DNA from: Cyanophora paradoxa
Taxonomy: Eukaryota; Glaucocystophyceae; Cyanophorales; Cyanophoraceae
Assembly (NCBI GenBank): GCA_004431415.1
Contig: QPMI01000400.1
Coordinates: 124,001 to 188,000, forward strand
Length of the DNA stretch: 64,000 nucleotides
Direction: 5' to 3'
The notes under the pieces were generated by a model that did no database searches, was not told the origin of the DNA, and saw only the letters and a program-made list of their open reading frames with translations. Positions 1-10,480 of this stretch are shown here, in pieces. A program made the position numbers and the translations under genes. Position 1 is the stretch's first letter. Each line of letters opens with the position of its first letter.

Positions 1-3000
1 CGCCGCCGCCAGCGCGGGGAGCAGGCGGTCGCGGAGCTGCGGGTGGTGTAGCGGCCCTCGCGCGCCGTGCCGCCGACGTGCTCGTACTCGGGCGGGGGCC
101 CCCCGGCGCGCTTGGCGGCGGCGGCGTCGAGGGCGAGCAGGTAGCGCGCGCCGGCGACGTGGGCGTAGCGGAGGGCCGCCGCGGGGAGCTTCAGCCGCGC
201 CCGCTGCTCCCCGAGGTACGCCTCCAGCGCCGCCTCCGCCTCCCGCGCCGCCGCCGCCGCCTCCCCGTGCTCCCCGCCCGCCCCTCCCGCGGCACGCACC
301 GGCCCTCCGCGCCCCTGCGCCCCCCGCGCGCCCGTCAGCGCGGGAGAGTGGCAAGGTGGCGGCGGGGCGGGGCGCGCCGGGCGGCGGGGAGGTCGAAGAG
401 GGCCTCGACCTCTGCCGCGCCGCAGTCGGCGGCGGCGGCGGCGAGCAGCGCGCGCAGCCGCCGCGAGCGGAGGCGCGGGGCGGCGGCGGCGGCGGCGCGG
501 AGGGCGGCCTGGGCGGCGCGGGAGCCGTCGAGGAGGGCCACGAGGTCCGCCACCCGCCGCCGCTCCGCCCGCCCCGAGACCGCCGCCCCGGGGGCGCTGC
601 GCACGCGGCCCCGCCCCCGCCCCCGCCGCCTCGTCCCGCTCGTGCGCGGCGCGCCTGCGGGGCGGGGCGGTCACGCGGGGCTGGCCTGCGAGGGGCAAGG
701 GGCCGGACAGGCGGGCGAGGAGGCGCTCGAGGTCGGGGAGCCTGCGAAGGGCCGCCTCCAGTGCCCCTCGCGCCTCCGGCTCCAGCCTGCCCGCCCCGCC
801 CCTCAGAGGGGCCCCTGAGGGGGGGGCGGCGGGGCGGGCCGCTCGTTGAGGTCCTCGAGGGCGTCGAGGCGGTCCTCGATCTCCTCCACGCGCCGCAGCG
901 GCGCCAGCAGCGCGCGGCGCAGCAGCCGCCGCCCGAACGGCGTCCCCGTGCGGTCCAGCAGCTCCAGCAGCGTCCCTGCGCGGCCGTCGCGCCCCGCCGC
1001 AGCGGGGCCGGGGGGCCGCGGGGGCGGGCACCCTCGGGGCCGGCGTCGGGGTTGGAGACGACCTCGAGGGCGCGCAGCGCGGGGCGTCCAGCGCCAGCGT
1101 CGCCCCCGCCGTCCCCGGCCCCGGCCCGCCCCGGCCCCGGTCCCGTCCTCAGCGCGGTAGAGCTCGAAGCTGCCCTGCGCCGCCAGCTCCTCCTCGACGC
1201 GGCAGCGGCGCAGGTACGCGAGGCAGGCGGCGAGGGCCCCGCGGCGGCCGGCGGCAGGCCGCGCAGCGCCGCCGGCCAGGCCGCCTCGTCGGGCCCGAAG
1301 AGGCGCCGGAGGGCGTCGGCCGCCGCCGCCGGCTCCCCCTCGGCCGCCGGCAGCTCGTGCAGCGGCACCGCCCGCCCGCCGCGCCGCAGCGCCTGCCGCC
1401 CCGTCGCCCGCGCGAGGAGCAGCGAGGGGCGCTCGGGAAAGGGCGGACGGCGCGGGAGGGCGGGGAGAGGGGCCCGGCGCAGACGATCTCGGCGGGGTTG
1501 AGGCCCGTGACGAGCCCGTCGAGGCCCGTGCGGTGCTGCCGGCGGGGCCGCCTCGGCGGGCTGGGGCGCGGGGGAGGGCGGGGCGCACGGGGTCGTCGTC
1601 GAGGGGCCCGAGGGCCCACTGGGCGGTGGCGGGGTCCAGGAAGCAGACGCCGAGGGCGGCGCAGCGGGGCGCGGGGTGCGGGAGCTCGACGAGGGCGAGC
1701 AGGTGCGCCGCGTCCACCCCGAGCGCGTCCGTCAGCGTCCCGCTCGTGTACACCCGGCTCAGCTCCCGCCGCCTGCCGCGCGCTCAGCCGGGCCGAGAGG
1801 AGGGGGGCGGGGCGGGCGGGGCGGGGCGGACACGATTGCGCCGCGGGGGCAGCGGGCCTTGGCGTCGGCGGCGCGCTCGCGCTCCTCGACCTTGCCCACG
1901 CGGTAGCCCAGCGCCACCAGCTTCGTGATCGCCTCCTCCTCGCACCCCTCCATCACCCCTGCGCCCCGGGGCCCGTAGGAGGAGGGCGCGCCGTGCCGCT
2001 CGCCGGGGCGCACCGACGCAGCGCATGCGGCCGCCGCCGGTGGAGTTGCGCGTGTAATTGAGGCCCAGCTCCCGGTGGCCCACGTCGGCGTCCTGCGGCC
2101 CTCTGAGGAGGGAGGCGGCGCAGCATCGGCTGCCGCGCAGCGCGCACGTGCATGTAGAGCTCGTAGAACTTGCCTGCATGCGGGGCGTCCCTGCGTCAGC
2201 CCCGAGAGCGCGCGGGGGCGGCGGCGCGGGGGGGCCGGACCTAGCCTCGTGAAGAGGACGCAGTCAAAGCACTCCGATTTGATGGCCCTGCGATCCCGGC
2301 CCCTCGAATCAGCATTCCGCTGGCCCGGCCCCGCCCCGGCCGCCCCGGCCGCGGACCAGTACTGCTGCGCGAACTGCGGCATCGCCTTCATCGCCTCCGC
2401 CGGCACTGCCGAAGGGCTCAGACGCCCCAGCTCGGCGGGGAGGCGCTGGGGGCGGGCATGGTCGGCCCCACCGTGGATGCGGGGCGGGGGGACGTAGCCC
2501 GGGTCCCCGTAGCAGCGGCCCTTCTCGTCCCGGGACGCCTCCTTCAGCCTGCGCGCGCCGCCCGTGCACGTGGGCGACGGCCGCGGGTGCGGGGAGGAGC
2601 GCGGAGCGAAGCGGGGGCGGACCAGGCGAACTTGTTGGGGGCGTCGGAGGGGCCGCCGGCGTCGTCGTCGGCGAGGCCGGCCTCGCGCATCCAGCCGCCC
2701 ACCCGCCGCCGCGCCCGCACGAACAGCGCCGCGCTCTCCTGCGCGCACCGGAACCCGCCCCGGGCGCCCTCCCCCGCGGCTGCCCCCTCCATCTCCTCCT
2801 CCTTGAGGGCACTCGGCGGGCGCTCGCATGGCGAGGGCGCCCGGGGGGACGGGGCCGACGAGGCGTCCGACGCCCGGGGCACCGCGCGAGCTCTGGCCGC
2901 GGCCGGGGAGCCGGCCGGGGGCCCGGCGCGGGGCGCAGGGGACTCGAGCTCCGCACCACCCGCTTCGTCGGGGTCCAGGTCGATCACCTCCCGCGCCGGC

Positions 3001-3497
3001 GCTGCCGCCGCGTGCGGCGAGAGGAAGTCCCGCGCCCCGCCCGCGTCCCGCTTCTGCCGCTTGCTCTCCCGCGACGGTGGGGTCGGTTGCCGCTCCGCCG
3101 TGCGCGTACGCGACTCCGATGCTGGCGCAGAGCTCAGGCTCGAGCCCGCTCGCGGCGCCGGCGTCGCGGGCTCCTCCAAATCCCCCGCGGCAGCGGCACG
3201 CCCCGCGTTCGGCGACGTGAAGGTCTGAGCCGGTCCTGGCTTCTGCGAGGCTGCGCGCTTCGCTTGCCGGTTGCGCTCCGCTATGTCGCGCTGGGCCACC
3301 GCAAGAGCGCTCGCCGAGCTCGCTGCGCTCGCCGGACGCGGCGCGCTCAATACATTCGGCGCGGGCTGCGACGCCGCAGCGCTCGCAGGCTGCTGCGACG
3401 CGCTGGAGCTCGCTGCGGTCGGGCTTTTTGAGAAGAACGAGAGCAGCGTCGGCTGCTGCTGTACAGCCTGCGGGTTTTTCGAGCTCTTACGGGACAT
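1..3497 (-). CDS. MSH6: DNA mismatch repair protein MSH6 (MutS homologue), N-terminal two-thirds; cut by window edge
   Basis: MSH6 pairs with MSH2 to recognise base mismatches in the nucleus. The start at 3497 is chosen because the PCNA-binding box QPTLLSFFSK follows within about 25 residues, as in known MSH6 proteins. A low-complexity Ser/Ala/Pro-rich tail follows. After an intron comes the mismatch-binding region: FDCVLFTRL is spliced to GKFYELYMH across an intron at 2174-2240 (67 nt, GTCCG donor, GTCAG-complement branch site at 2195-2199, CAG end). Next are the connector (ITKLVALGYRVGKVEE), the segment RVYTSGTLTDALGVDAAHLL, and the core with GTPFGRRLLRRALLAPLRR and EEIEDRLDALEDL. The leftmost exons match the clamp region (LEAYLGEQRARL, EYEHVGG). 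The ATPase domain must lie beyond position 1. It is divergent from INTS14 with 177 bp between starts. The family call is firm; exact exon borders are less so. Confidence 0.93.
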
Positions 3498-3674
3498 GCT
3501 CGGCTTCCTGGGGCAGCATTCGTCGTCGACAAGACTGGGGGGGGGCAAGTTTGAGGGGGGCACCGCAAATCGTGGGCGAAATGCAGGGTTGGCCGTCCCA
3601 GCGATAGCTGCAGTAAAGTTATACAGCTTGATCGCCAGTCTCGCGGTTAGCGAGCGGCCTCGCTCGCCGCCGCG
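3498..3674. promoter_or_regulatory. Shared upstream region of MSH6 and INTS14
   Basis: These 177 bp separate two divergent start codons. The stretch is clearly less GC-rich than the flanking genes and has a short poly-G run near 3537. No TATA box or known operator was recognised. It must hold both 5' leaders and both promoters, so a bidirectional promoter is inferred. Confidence 0.4.
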
Positions 3675-5668
3675 ATGGCGACACTGCTGCTCGCGGATCT
3701 CTCGGAGAGCATGAACGAGCCCGTGCTGGGCGAGGACTCTACGCGCGCGGAGCTGGCCCAGCGCGGTGCGAGTCGCCCCCCGCCCGCCGCGGCGGCGCGC
3801 TGATGCCCGTGAAGGCCTGCTGCACTTCCTGCAGTCGAGCGCGCTGCAGCAGGAGCCGGTCGCGTTGATGACGTTTGCGAGCGACACGGAGGTGGCGGTG
3901 CCGTTCTCGCGAGACCTGCGGACGACGAAGGCGAAGCTCTTTGATCTGACGGTCGTGGCGGCCGAGCGGCGCTTCGAGCGCTCCCTCGCGGAGGCCGCCG
4001 CGTACGCGGCCTCCGCGTGGGGCAGCGATGTCGCCGTGCAGGTCGTCGTCATCACCGACTCCCCCGCCGCCCCCGGTGGGCCCCTCCCCGCCCCGCCCCG
4101 CCCCGCCCCCCCGCGGCGCCGGCCGCCGCCGACGCCGCCGGGGTTCAGGGGTGGACGAGACGCTGGCGGGCCTGGCGGGGGCGGACGCGCGGCTGCACTT
4201 CGTGGTGCTGGCGCCGGAGCCGCGGGCGCTGGACGCGCGGGGGTACGCGGAGGTGGCGCAGCGGAGCGGGGCAGCGGGCCGCACGTGGTGGACCTCTCGC
4301 GGGAGGGGCGCGCCCGCGGCGAGCCCGGCCGCCTCGTCAAGCTCGCCTTCGACGCCCTCGCCCGGCCCCTCTGTGCCCTCCCCCGCCCTCCCGCCCCGCC
4401 CCCCGCCCGCCCGACGCGCCCCGCAGACGCCCCTACCGCGGCGAGCTCCGCTTCGGCGACCTCGCAGCCGCCGTCTCCCTCTACCCCGACCCTCCCGCTC
4501 CTTCCCCCGCGCCGCCGTCGCTGAGCTCGTCGGTCCGCGCCCCCCGCACGCCCCGCCCGCCCGCCCCCCGGCGGGCGACGAGCGGGGCGGCGGGCAGGGT
4601 CGCTGGAGGCGCCGACGGAGCTGCCGCGGCGGCTGCGGGTGGCGGGCTTCGTGCCGGCGGCGGAGGCGGCGCTCTGCCCGTGCGTCTCGCGGCACCTCCT
4701 CGGGGAGGCGGCGGGGGCGCCCCCTCGGCGCTCCCCGCGCTGCTGCTCGCGCACCTGCGGGCCGAGCGCGTGGCCGGCCTCGTCGCCCTCCACGCGCCCG
4801 GCCCCCCGCGCCGGACCCCGCCTGGTTCGCCCTCCTCCTGCCTCTCGCCCCCGACAACCCCTCGGGCCCAGCCCGCCCCTGCCCCGGCCCCGTCCAGGCC
4901 GCCCCCGCCACAGGTCCCCGCCCCGCCCCGCTCTCCACGCCCGGCGCTCACGCTCTTGCAGCGCTCGGGTGGTCGTGCTGCCGCCCGGGCTGCGGCCGGT
5001 CTGGTCGCCGGCGCTCGCCCGCGCCATGACGCTCGCCGCCGCGCCGCCCCCTCCGGCCCCGCCCCGCCGTCCCCCACGACCCCGACCTCATCTCCCCTGG
5101 GGGCCCCGCCCGGGGCCCGGGCCCGCCCCCTCCCCCTTCCGCCCCGCATCCCCGCCCCCGGCGCCCCGGGCGGCGGCGCCCCCGCCGCGGCTGGAGCTGG
5201 CGCGGCCGGCGCTGAGCTACGGGGCCAGCGGGGGTACACGTACCCCTCGGCGGCGGCGGAGGCGGTGGCGGCGGACGTGGGGAAGGTCCTCCGCCTCGCC
5301 CGCGGCCTCCCCGGCAAGCGCGACGCCCTCCTCCAGGAGTCCGCCCCGGCCCCCGCCCCGCCCCGCGCCTTCTGCCGCGCCGGCCCCGACGCGCGGCAGG
5401 CTGAAGCGGCTGCGGGAGACGGCGCTCGCGTTCTGCTTCCCCGCGCTGCTCGCGGAGACGGCGCGCCTCCTCGCCGACGAGGCCGCGTGCGCCAGCCGCC
5501 CCCGCCCCGCCCGCCCCGCCGCTCGCCCCCTCAAGGGCCGGCAGGGCGCTGGAGGGGGCGGGGAACCGGGACGGGGCGAAGGTGGCGCGGGAGCACGCGG
5601 AGAGCCTCGCCAACTCGGTCGTCTCCGGCGCCCTCCGCCCCTCCGCCCCCGCCCCGCCCGCCCCCTAG
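3675..5668 (+). CDS. INTS14: Integrator complex subunit 14 (von Willebrand A domain protein)
   Basis: INTS14 is part of the Integrator complex, which cleaves nascent RNA at snRNA and other Pol II genes; with INTS13 it forms a nucleic-acid-binding module. The N-terminus MATLLLADLSESMNEPV is a VWA domain with a D-x-S-x-S metal site. It continues after a 49-nt intron (3766-3814) as GLLHFLQSSALQQEPVALMT and QVVVITDS. The C-terminal half carries GYTYPSAAAEAVAADVGKVL and RLRETALAFCFPALLAE, which match the family's conserved end (in human, a YAQNVTVWIKPSG and LRKAALAFGFLDLL type sequence). The last exon ends ALRPSAPAPPAP then TAG at 5666-5668. The introns are very C-rich on the sense strand. The gene converges on the reductase, with 55 bp between stop codons. 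Confidence 0.85.
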
Positions 5669-5723
5669 CCCCGCTGCACTCCACGCTGCTCCGAGGCTTC
5701 CTTTCGGGGGCACAGGGCTGGGG

Positions 5724-7320
5724 CTAGGGGTCGGGGCTGCCGGTGCGGCGGGGGACGAGGCCGAAGCCGATGAGGGAGCGCCCCATCTCGAGGAGGGTGA
5801 CCTCCAGGGGCGTGTACTCGATCCCCAGCACCCGCTTCGAGCGCTCCGCGTTCTGCACCGGCGCCGTTCGCGCGCTGGGCGCCGGCGGGGCGGCGCGCGC
5901 GCGGCGCACGATCTCGGGCTTCTTGTGGACGACGGTCTTGGCGCCCTCCCAGGTGAGGCCCGGCACGAAGGGCGAGGCGAGCTGCATGAGCCAGCCGGGG
6001 AGCTCCCAGGCCCAGACGCCGTGCCCCGGGAAGATCTGCTTGAGGGAGCGCGCCACCTCCACCGCCATCACGCTCCGCCCGCTCACGATGTGCCGCCCCC
6101 CCGCCGCCTCCGCCCTCTCCAGCGCGTTCACGTGCGCCTGCGCTCGCCCCGCCCGCCGCTATCGGCCGGCGGCGGCCCGGGGCGCGGGGGCGGAGGCGGC
6201 GTGGCGCGCCTTGGCGACGTCGCGGACGTCCACCACGCCGAACCCGATGGGGGGCAGCAGCGGCAGGCGCCCCGAGAGCACGCTCCGCACCTGCGCGCCG
6301 GCCCCGTCACGGCGGGCTCGAGGGCGCCGGGGGCGGCGGCTGCGGGGCGCGCCAGGGAGACCGAGGTCCCGTCGGCGCGGTCGCTCAGCAGCGGGCCCAG
6401 CACCAGCGCTGCCCGGCCCTCTCGCTCGGCAGGGGACGGAGGGGGCGTGTCGGGGCCCGGGGGCGGGCGCGCGGCGCACTGGGGTTGATGGTGCAGAGCT
6501 CGAAGCGGCGGTCGGGGGGCAGCTCGCGGTGGAAGCGCCACGCCTCCTCCTCGGCGAGCTTCTTGCTCAGCGAGTACGGGTTGTTCGCCTTCGTCGACGT
6601 CAGGTTCCAGTCCTCCTCGCTGTACCGGTGGCCCTCCCCCCGCTCCCCGGGGCCCCCGCACACGGCCGCGCTGCGCCGGCCCCGTCAGCGCCCGCCAGGC
6701 CCTGCGCGGCGCGGGGCCGCGTGCACAAGGAGGAGGTGACGACGACTGCGCGAGGGGGGCGCCGGCGTCAGGCGCGCGGGTGACGCTTCGGGGCGGGCGG
6801 GCCGGGGCGGACCGCGCTTGACGGAGCGGGACTTGGAGGCGGCGGAGAGGACGTTGCGGGTGCCGTCCACGGCCGGCTGCAGCAGCAACCGGTCCGCGTC
6901 CTTCTCGCCGACGGTCGTCACGAAGGGCGAGGCGCAGTGGACCACGAACTTGACGTCCTCGGCGGCCGCGTCGAAGCTGTACGGCTTCAGCAGGTCTGCC
7001 TCCACCAGCTCCACCGGCTCCGCCCGGTGCCTCTCGTGCATAGCCCTGCGCCCCCCGGTGCCCGCGGCCGTCAGCGCCCCGCGCCCACGCTGCCGCGCAC
7101 CGCGGCGAACACGTGCACGTGCGCCAGGAATCGCACAGCTACGCGCAGCCCAGGCCTAGCTACGATCGAAGCGTCCTCACCTCAGGAACTGCACCTTCTT
7201 GTCGGACGCGCGCCGGACAGTGCCCCTCACGCGATAGCCTCGCCGCAACAACTCGTCTACGACATGCGCAGCGACGTAGCCGGCCGCACCAGTTACGAGA
7301 ACCCGATCTCCTTTCGCCAT
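5724..7320 (-). CDS. Extended SDR reductase, dihydroflavonol-4-reductase / cinnamoyl-CoA reductase-like
   Basis: The start at 7320 gives MAKGDRVLVTGAAGYVAAHV, a Rossmann NAD(P)-binding motif of the TGxxGY type typical of extended short-chain reductases. Later exons read EPVELVEADLLKPYSFD, FVVHCASPFVTTVGEKDADR, and YSLSKKLAEEEAWRF with the catalytic YxxxK. Then come the conserved family end pieces PPIGFGVVDVRDVAKAHVNA and GGRHIVSGRSV. The protein ends SPDP at 5724. The family normally reduces a small carbonyl compound (flavonoids, aldehydes or sterol-like substrates) with NADPH; the substrate here cannot be read from sequence. It is divergent from the choline-transporter-like gene (146 bp between starts). 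Confidence 0.85.
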
Positions 7321-7466
7321 ATCTCTCTTGCAGCACCGCGCGCACTTGCGTTTTTCCTCGGCCCGAGACCTAGTTGGTGAGACTGTACCCCCAGCAGCCC
7401 GGGGTACAGCCGGACAGCGCCGGCCTCTGAGCCTCAAGCGACGGCCTCTGTGCGCCCTGGAAGAGG
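7321..7466. promoter_or_regulatory. Shared upstream region of the SDR reductase and the CTL transporter
   Basis: These 146 bp lie between two divergent start codons and must contain both promoters and leaders. No recognisable core element was found. The bidirectional promoter is inferred from spacing only. Confidence 0.35.
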
Positions 7467-9553
7467 ATGGAAGAGGGCGCGGGGGCGTACGCTCGGCTGG
7501 AGGAGGAGGAGGAAGCCGCAGAACCACCAGCACATCTCCTCGCGGAGTTACCGCCAGAGTTGAGAGAAGGGCCTACGTCACAGCGCCGTGCGCGCCAGTG
7601 GCCGCTCCGCGCGCATCCGCCCCTTGACGGCGACAGCGGTCGCAGGCAAGCGGCACCACAGAGGGCCCGGCCACCTGGGCGATCGCTTCTCTAGTAGTCC
7701 AGGATACAAAGATCCGTTCTTTGCGATACTCTTCCTCGCACACCTCGCCCTCGTTCTCTTTTTGAGCGTACGCCCGCGCACCCTCTAGATCTGCGCTTGC
7801 CCCGCCGCACCCGCCGCACGCTGACCGCGCGGAGCAGGTGTACAATGGCACAAAGTTTTTATGGCTACCATCAACGCCGCTGCTGAAGACGGGTTCATAC
7901 TCGCAGGTCAGACGAACTATGTCGCGGTTACGGCGCCGCGCGCCCGGGCGAGCTGTCGCGCAGGTGGTGGGGGCGCTGACGGCGTGCGTGTTCGTGGCGG
8001 GAGCGGTGAGCGCGGGCCTGCTGCTGGTGCTGCGGCTCTTCGCGCGCGGCATCGTTCTCCTCTCGATGGGGGGCACGCTGGTCGCCCTCCTCGTCCTCTG
8101 GATCTCCCTCCTCTCCTCCGGGCACTGGCTCCTTTCGTTCGGTGTCCTCAGCGGGCTGGTGGCGAACGGCTGGTACTTCTACTGGGCCCGCCAGCGCGTC
8201 GAGTTCGCGACGGCGACCCTCACCATCGTTGTCGGGGCCGTCCGCCTGTACCCCGCCACCATCGCCGTCGCCTGCGCCTCCCTCCTCGTGACGGTGCGCA
8301 GCCCTCGGCCCCCTGCCGCCGCCGCCGCCGTGCGGGCGCGGGGCGACGCGTGGGGGGCAGATGGGGTGGGCGTCGGTGTGGGCGATGAGCGCGCTGTACA
8401 GCGTGCAGCTCGCCTCCGCCGCCTCCTACCACACCGTCGCCTTCCTCTACCTCCTCTCCCTCTACTGGACCTCCCAGGGCGAGCGCCGCCTCCCCTCGGG
8501 CGCCCGCCGCCCCCGCCGGCGCCCGCGCCTGACGGGCGGCGCAGTGTTCAGCAACGTGGTGCATGTGACGGTGGCGGGGACGGTGGCGAGCTGGTACTTC
8601 CACGTGGGGGCGGCCGGGGAGGGGGACCGGCCGCGGGCGGCGGCGTGGGGCAGCCTGCGGCGGGCGTGTACGTGGAGCCTCGGCTCGATCGCCCTCGGCT
8701 CCCTCCTCGTCGCCTTCTTCCGCGCCGCCCGCGCCGCCCTCCGCGCCGCCGCCCGCCTCCGCTGGTCCCGCCCCCGCCAGGCCGCCGAGTGGGCGCTGGG
8801 GGCGCTGGAGCGGGCGGCGCTCTACTTCAACGCGTACGCCTACGCGCACGTCGCCATCTACGGCAAGCCCTACCTCGCCGCTGCCCGCGACACCTGCCGC
8901 CTCCTCCGCGACCGCGGCCTCGGTCCGCACCCGCCCCGCCCCCCTCGGCCTTGTGCGAGCGAGCGAGCGGGGCGGGGCCGGCGGCAGACGCGGTGGTGAA
9001 CGACAACATCGTCGCGGGGGTGGCGGTGTGGGGCTCGGTGCTCGGCGGCACGCTCACGGCGACGCTGGTGGGGCCGTGGGCGCGCCGCGCCGCCGACCAG
9101 TGGCTCCCCGTCACCACCACCGCCTTTCTCGTGCGCCCCGCCGCCCCGCTCCCCCCGCCGCCCCGCCTCACCGCCGCGGGGGCCCGGGGGCAGCTGGGGT
9201 ACGTGATCGTGCAGCAGGCGATGGCGGTGCTCGAGTCGGGCGTCGTCGCCCTCTTCGTCTGCTTCGCCGAGGCGCGGCCCCCGCCCGGCCCCCCGCCCTC
9301 GGCCCCCCGCCCCCCGCTGAAGGCCCCGCAGGACCCGAAGGCCCTGCAGCGGACCAAGCCGGCCGTCTACCGCCACCTGACCGAGGCCTGGATCGCCCGC
9401 TGGGGTTACCTCCCCGCCTCCGCCTCCCCCGCCCCCGACGAGGAGGCCCCCGCCCCGTCCCCCGTCGCCGGGCCCTCGAACCTCGCCCCTACCCCCGCTC
9501 CCGCTCCCGCGCCCCGTCCCGCGGGGCCTCCTACCGGCGCCGACAAGCTTTGA
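7467..9553 (+). CDS. Choline transporter-like protein (SLC44/CTL/PNS1 family)
   Basis: This is a multi-pass membrane protein of the CTL family, whose members move choline or related amines across plasma or organelle membranes. A short acidic N-terminus (MEEGAGAYARLEEEEE) leads into the first membrane helix YKDPFFAILFLAHLALVLFL, as in yeast Pns1. Later helices include LLSMGGTLVALLVLWISLLS, VFSNVVHVTVAGTVASWYF and GSIALGSLLVAFFRAAR. The family signature NAYAYAHVAIYGKPYLAAAR is clear, followed by VIVQQAMAVLESGVVALFVC. The tail is Pro/Ala-rich. The N-terminal exons are joined as CGC C|GC AAG, which keeps the frame. The start at 7467 is the best in-frame ATG. An unusual in-frame 60-nt segment at 9272-9331 interrupts the CFAE-DPKAL motif and looks like a GC-AG intron. 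Confidence 0.88.
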
Positions 9554-10066
9554 CCGCGCCGCCGAGCGGCCTCATCCCCCTGCCGCGGCCACCTCGACCC
9601 GGCCCGTGCGCGAGCCGGCGCCGCGCGCTGGCCAGGCCATGACCACCGCGACCCAGCGCCGGCGCTTGTAGAACTGTACCATGTTGTCTTATGTAGCTTG
9701 CACAGTGCGTACTTGTTTCAATTCCGATCCCGGGCTTCCCTTTGCTCTTCGCACCCGCGTCAAGCCGCCGGCTCGACGCCTGGCCGGTGGAGCTAGCGGC
9801 TTGACCTGCATCATCAGATCAGAGCCAGCGGTTTCTGGAGCGTCGAATGAGCTTCCCATTTACGCGCGTCGTCGTGAAGGATGCGGGGAGCGTGAAGCAT
9901 GCGCCGTCGCTCAGGCTGTGGCGGACAATACTGCGGCGTGCGTCCCCCGCTCGCTCTGCGGCCGCGCAACACAGCTAATGCGCATTGGCGCCCGTAGACG
10001 TAAAGTTTTTGCCTCCCGACGTTCAGTGCGCCCCTTCTCCGGCACCAACGCCGCGGCCCAGGGCCG
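9554..10066. other. Intergenic stretch with no recognised gene
   Basis: These 513 bp are less GC-rich than the genes around them. A 129-codon open frame on the plus strand (9681-10070) has no recognisable domain, and an unusual residue mix suggests it is not coding. An unseen 5' exon of the small gene at 10067 could lie here. Confidence 0.4.
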
Positions 10067-10427
10067 ATGAAGCCTGCATCGTCTAGATCTGCGCGCCGAC
10101 GGCAGCTGCGCAGGTCGTACTACAAGGCGTACGCGAGGCAGCACTTCCTGAGGTGCGCATGCGCTCCTCCCCGGCGACCGCGGCGGCTCGCTGTCCGTGT
10201 GCGGGCTCACGGGTCGGCGCACGCGCAGCCACACGGAGGAGGCGGACGAGGAGCGGATCGAGCAGATAGTGGAGGGTGGCGAGCGCAGCTTCCGGTGGGT
10301 CCTGCAGGTCCGCCCCGTCCCGCCCCCGCCTCTCGCGCCGGCCGGCCGCCCTGGGCCTTGGCACAGGCCTTGGCCGCTCACCCGGCCGCAGAAGTACAAC
10401 GTCCAGGAGCGGCCGCCGCCCAAGTGA
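10067..10427 (+). CDS. Small basic protein resembling the C-terminal half of LYR-motif mitochondrial proteins
   Basis: Three exons give a roughly 70-residue protein. The N-terminus is basic (SARRRQLRRSYYKAYARQHF). After a GTGCGC intron comes SHTEEADEERIEQIVEGGER. After a GTCCGC intron it ends KYNVQERPPPK with TGA at 10425-10427. The frame is kept across both joins. The pattern (basic helix, acidic turn, a helix containing E-x-I-x-x-I-V-x-x-G, then a terminal helix) resembles the second half of LYR proteins, which act in mitochondrial complex or iron-sulphur assembly. The LYR tripeptide itself is not visible, so either the first exon is missing or the match is fortuitous. The stop lies 53 bp from the end of the convergent downstream gene. 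Confidence 0.38.
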
Positions 10428-10480
10428 TCCGATGTCGTGTTCAGAAATGAGCGAGTTTACTTAGCATCGTCGCGGGGCGG

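Noticed and set aside
78-1501. Long plus-strand open frames over the MSH6 gene
   Set aside because: They are the complement of MSH6 exons. Extreme GC content removes stop codons, and the peptides are low-complexity Arg/Ala/Pro with no domain.
9681-10070. 129-codon plus-strand open frame
   Set aside because: No motif, unusual amino-acid mix for this genome and no splice context. It overlaps the start of the small LYR-like gene.
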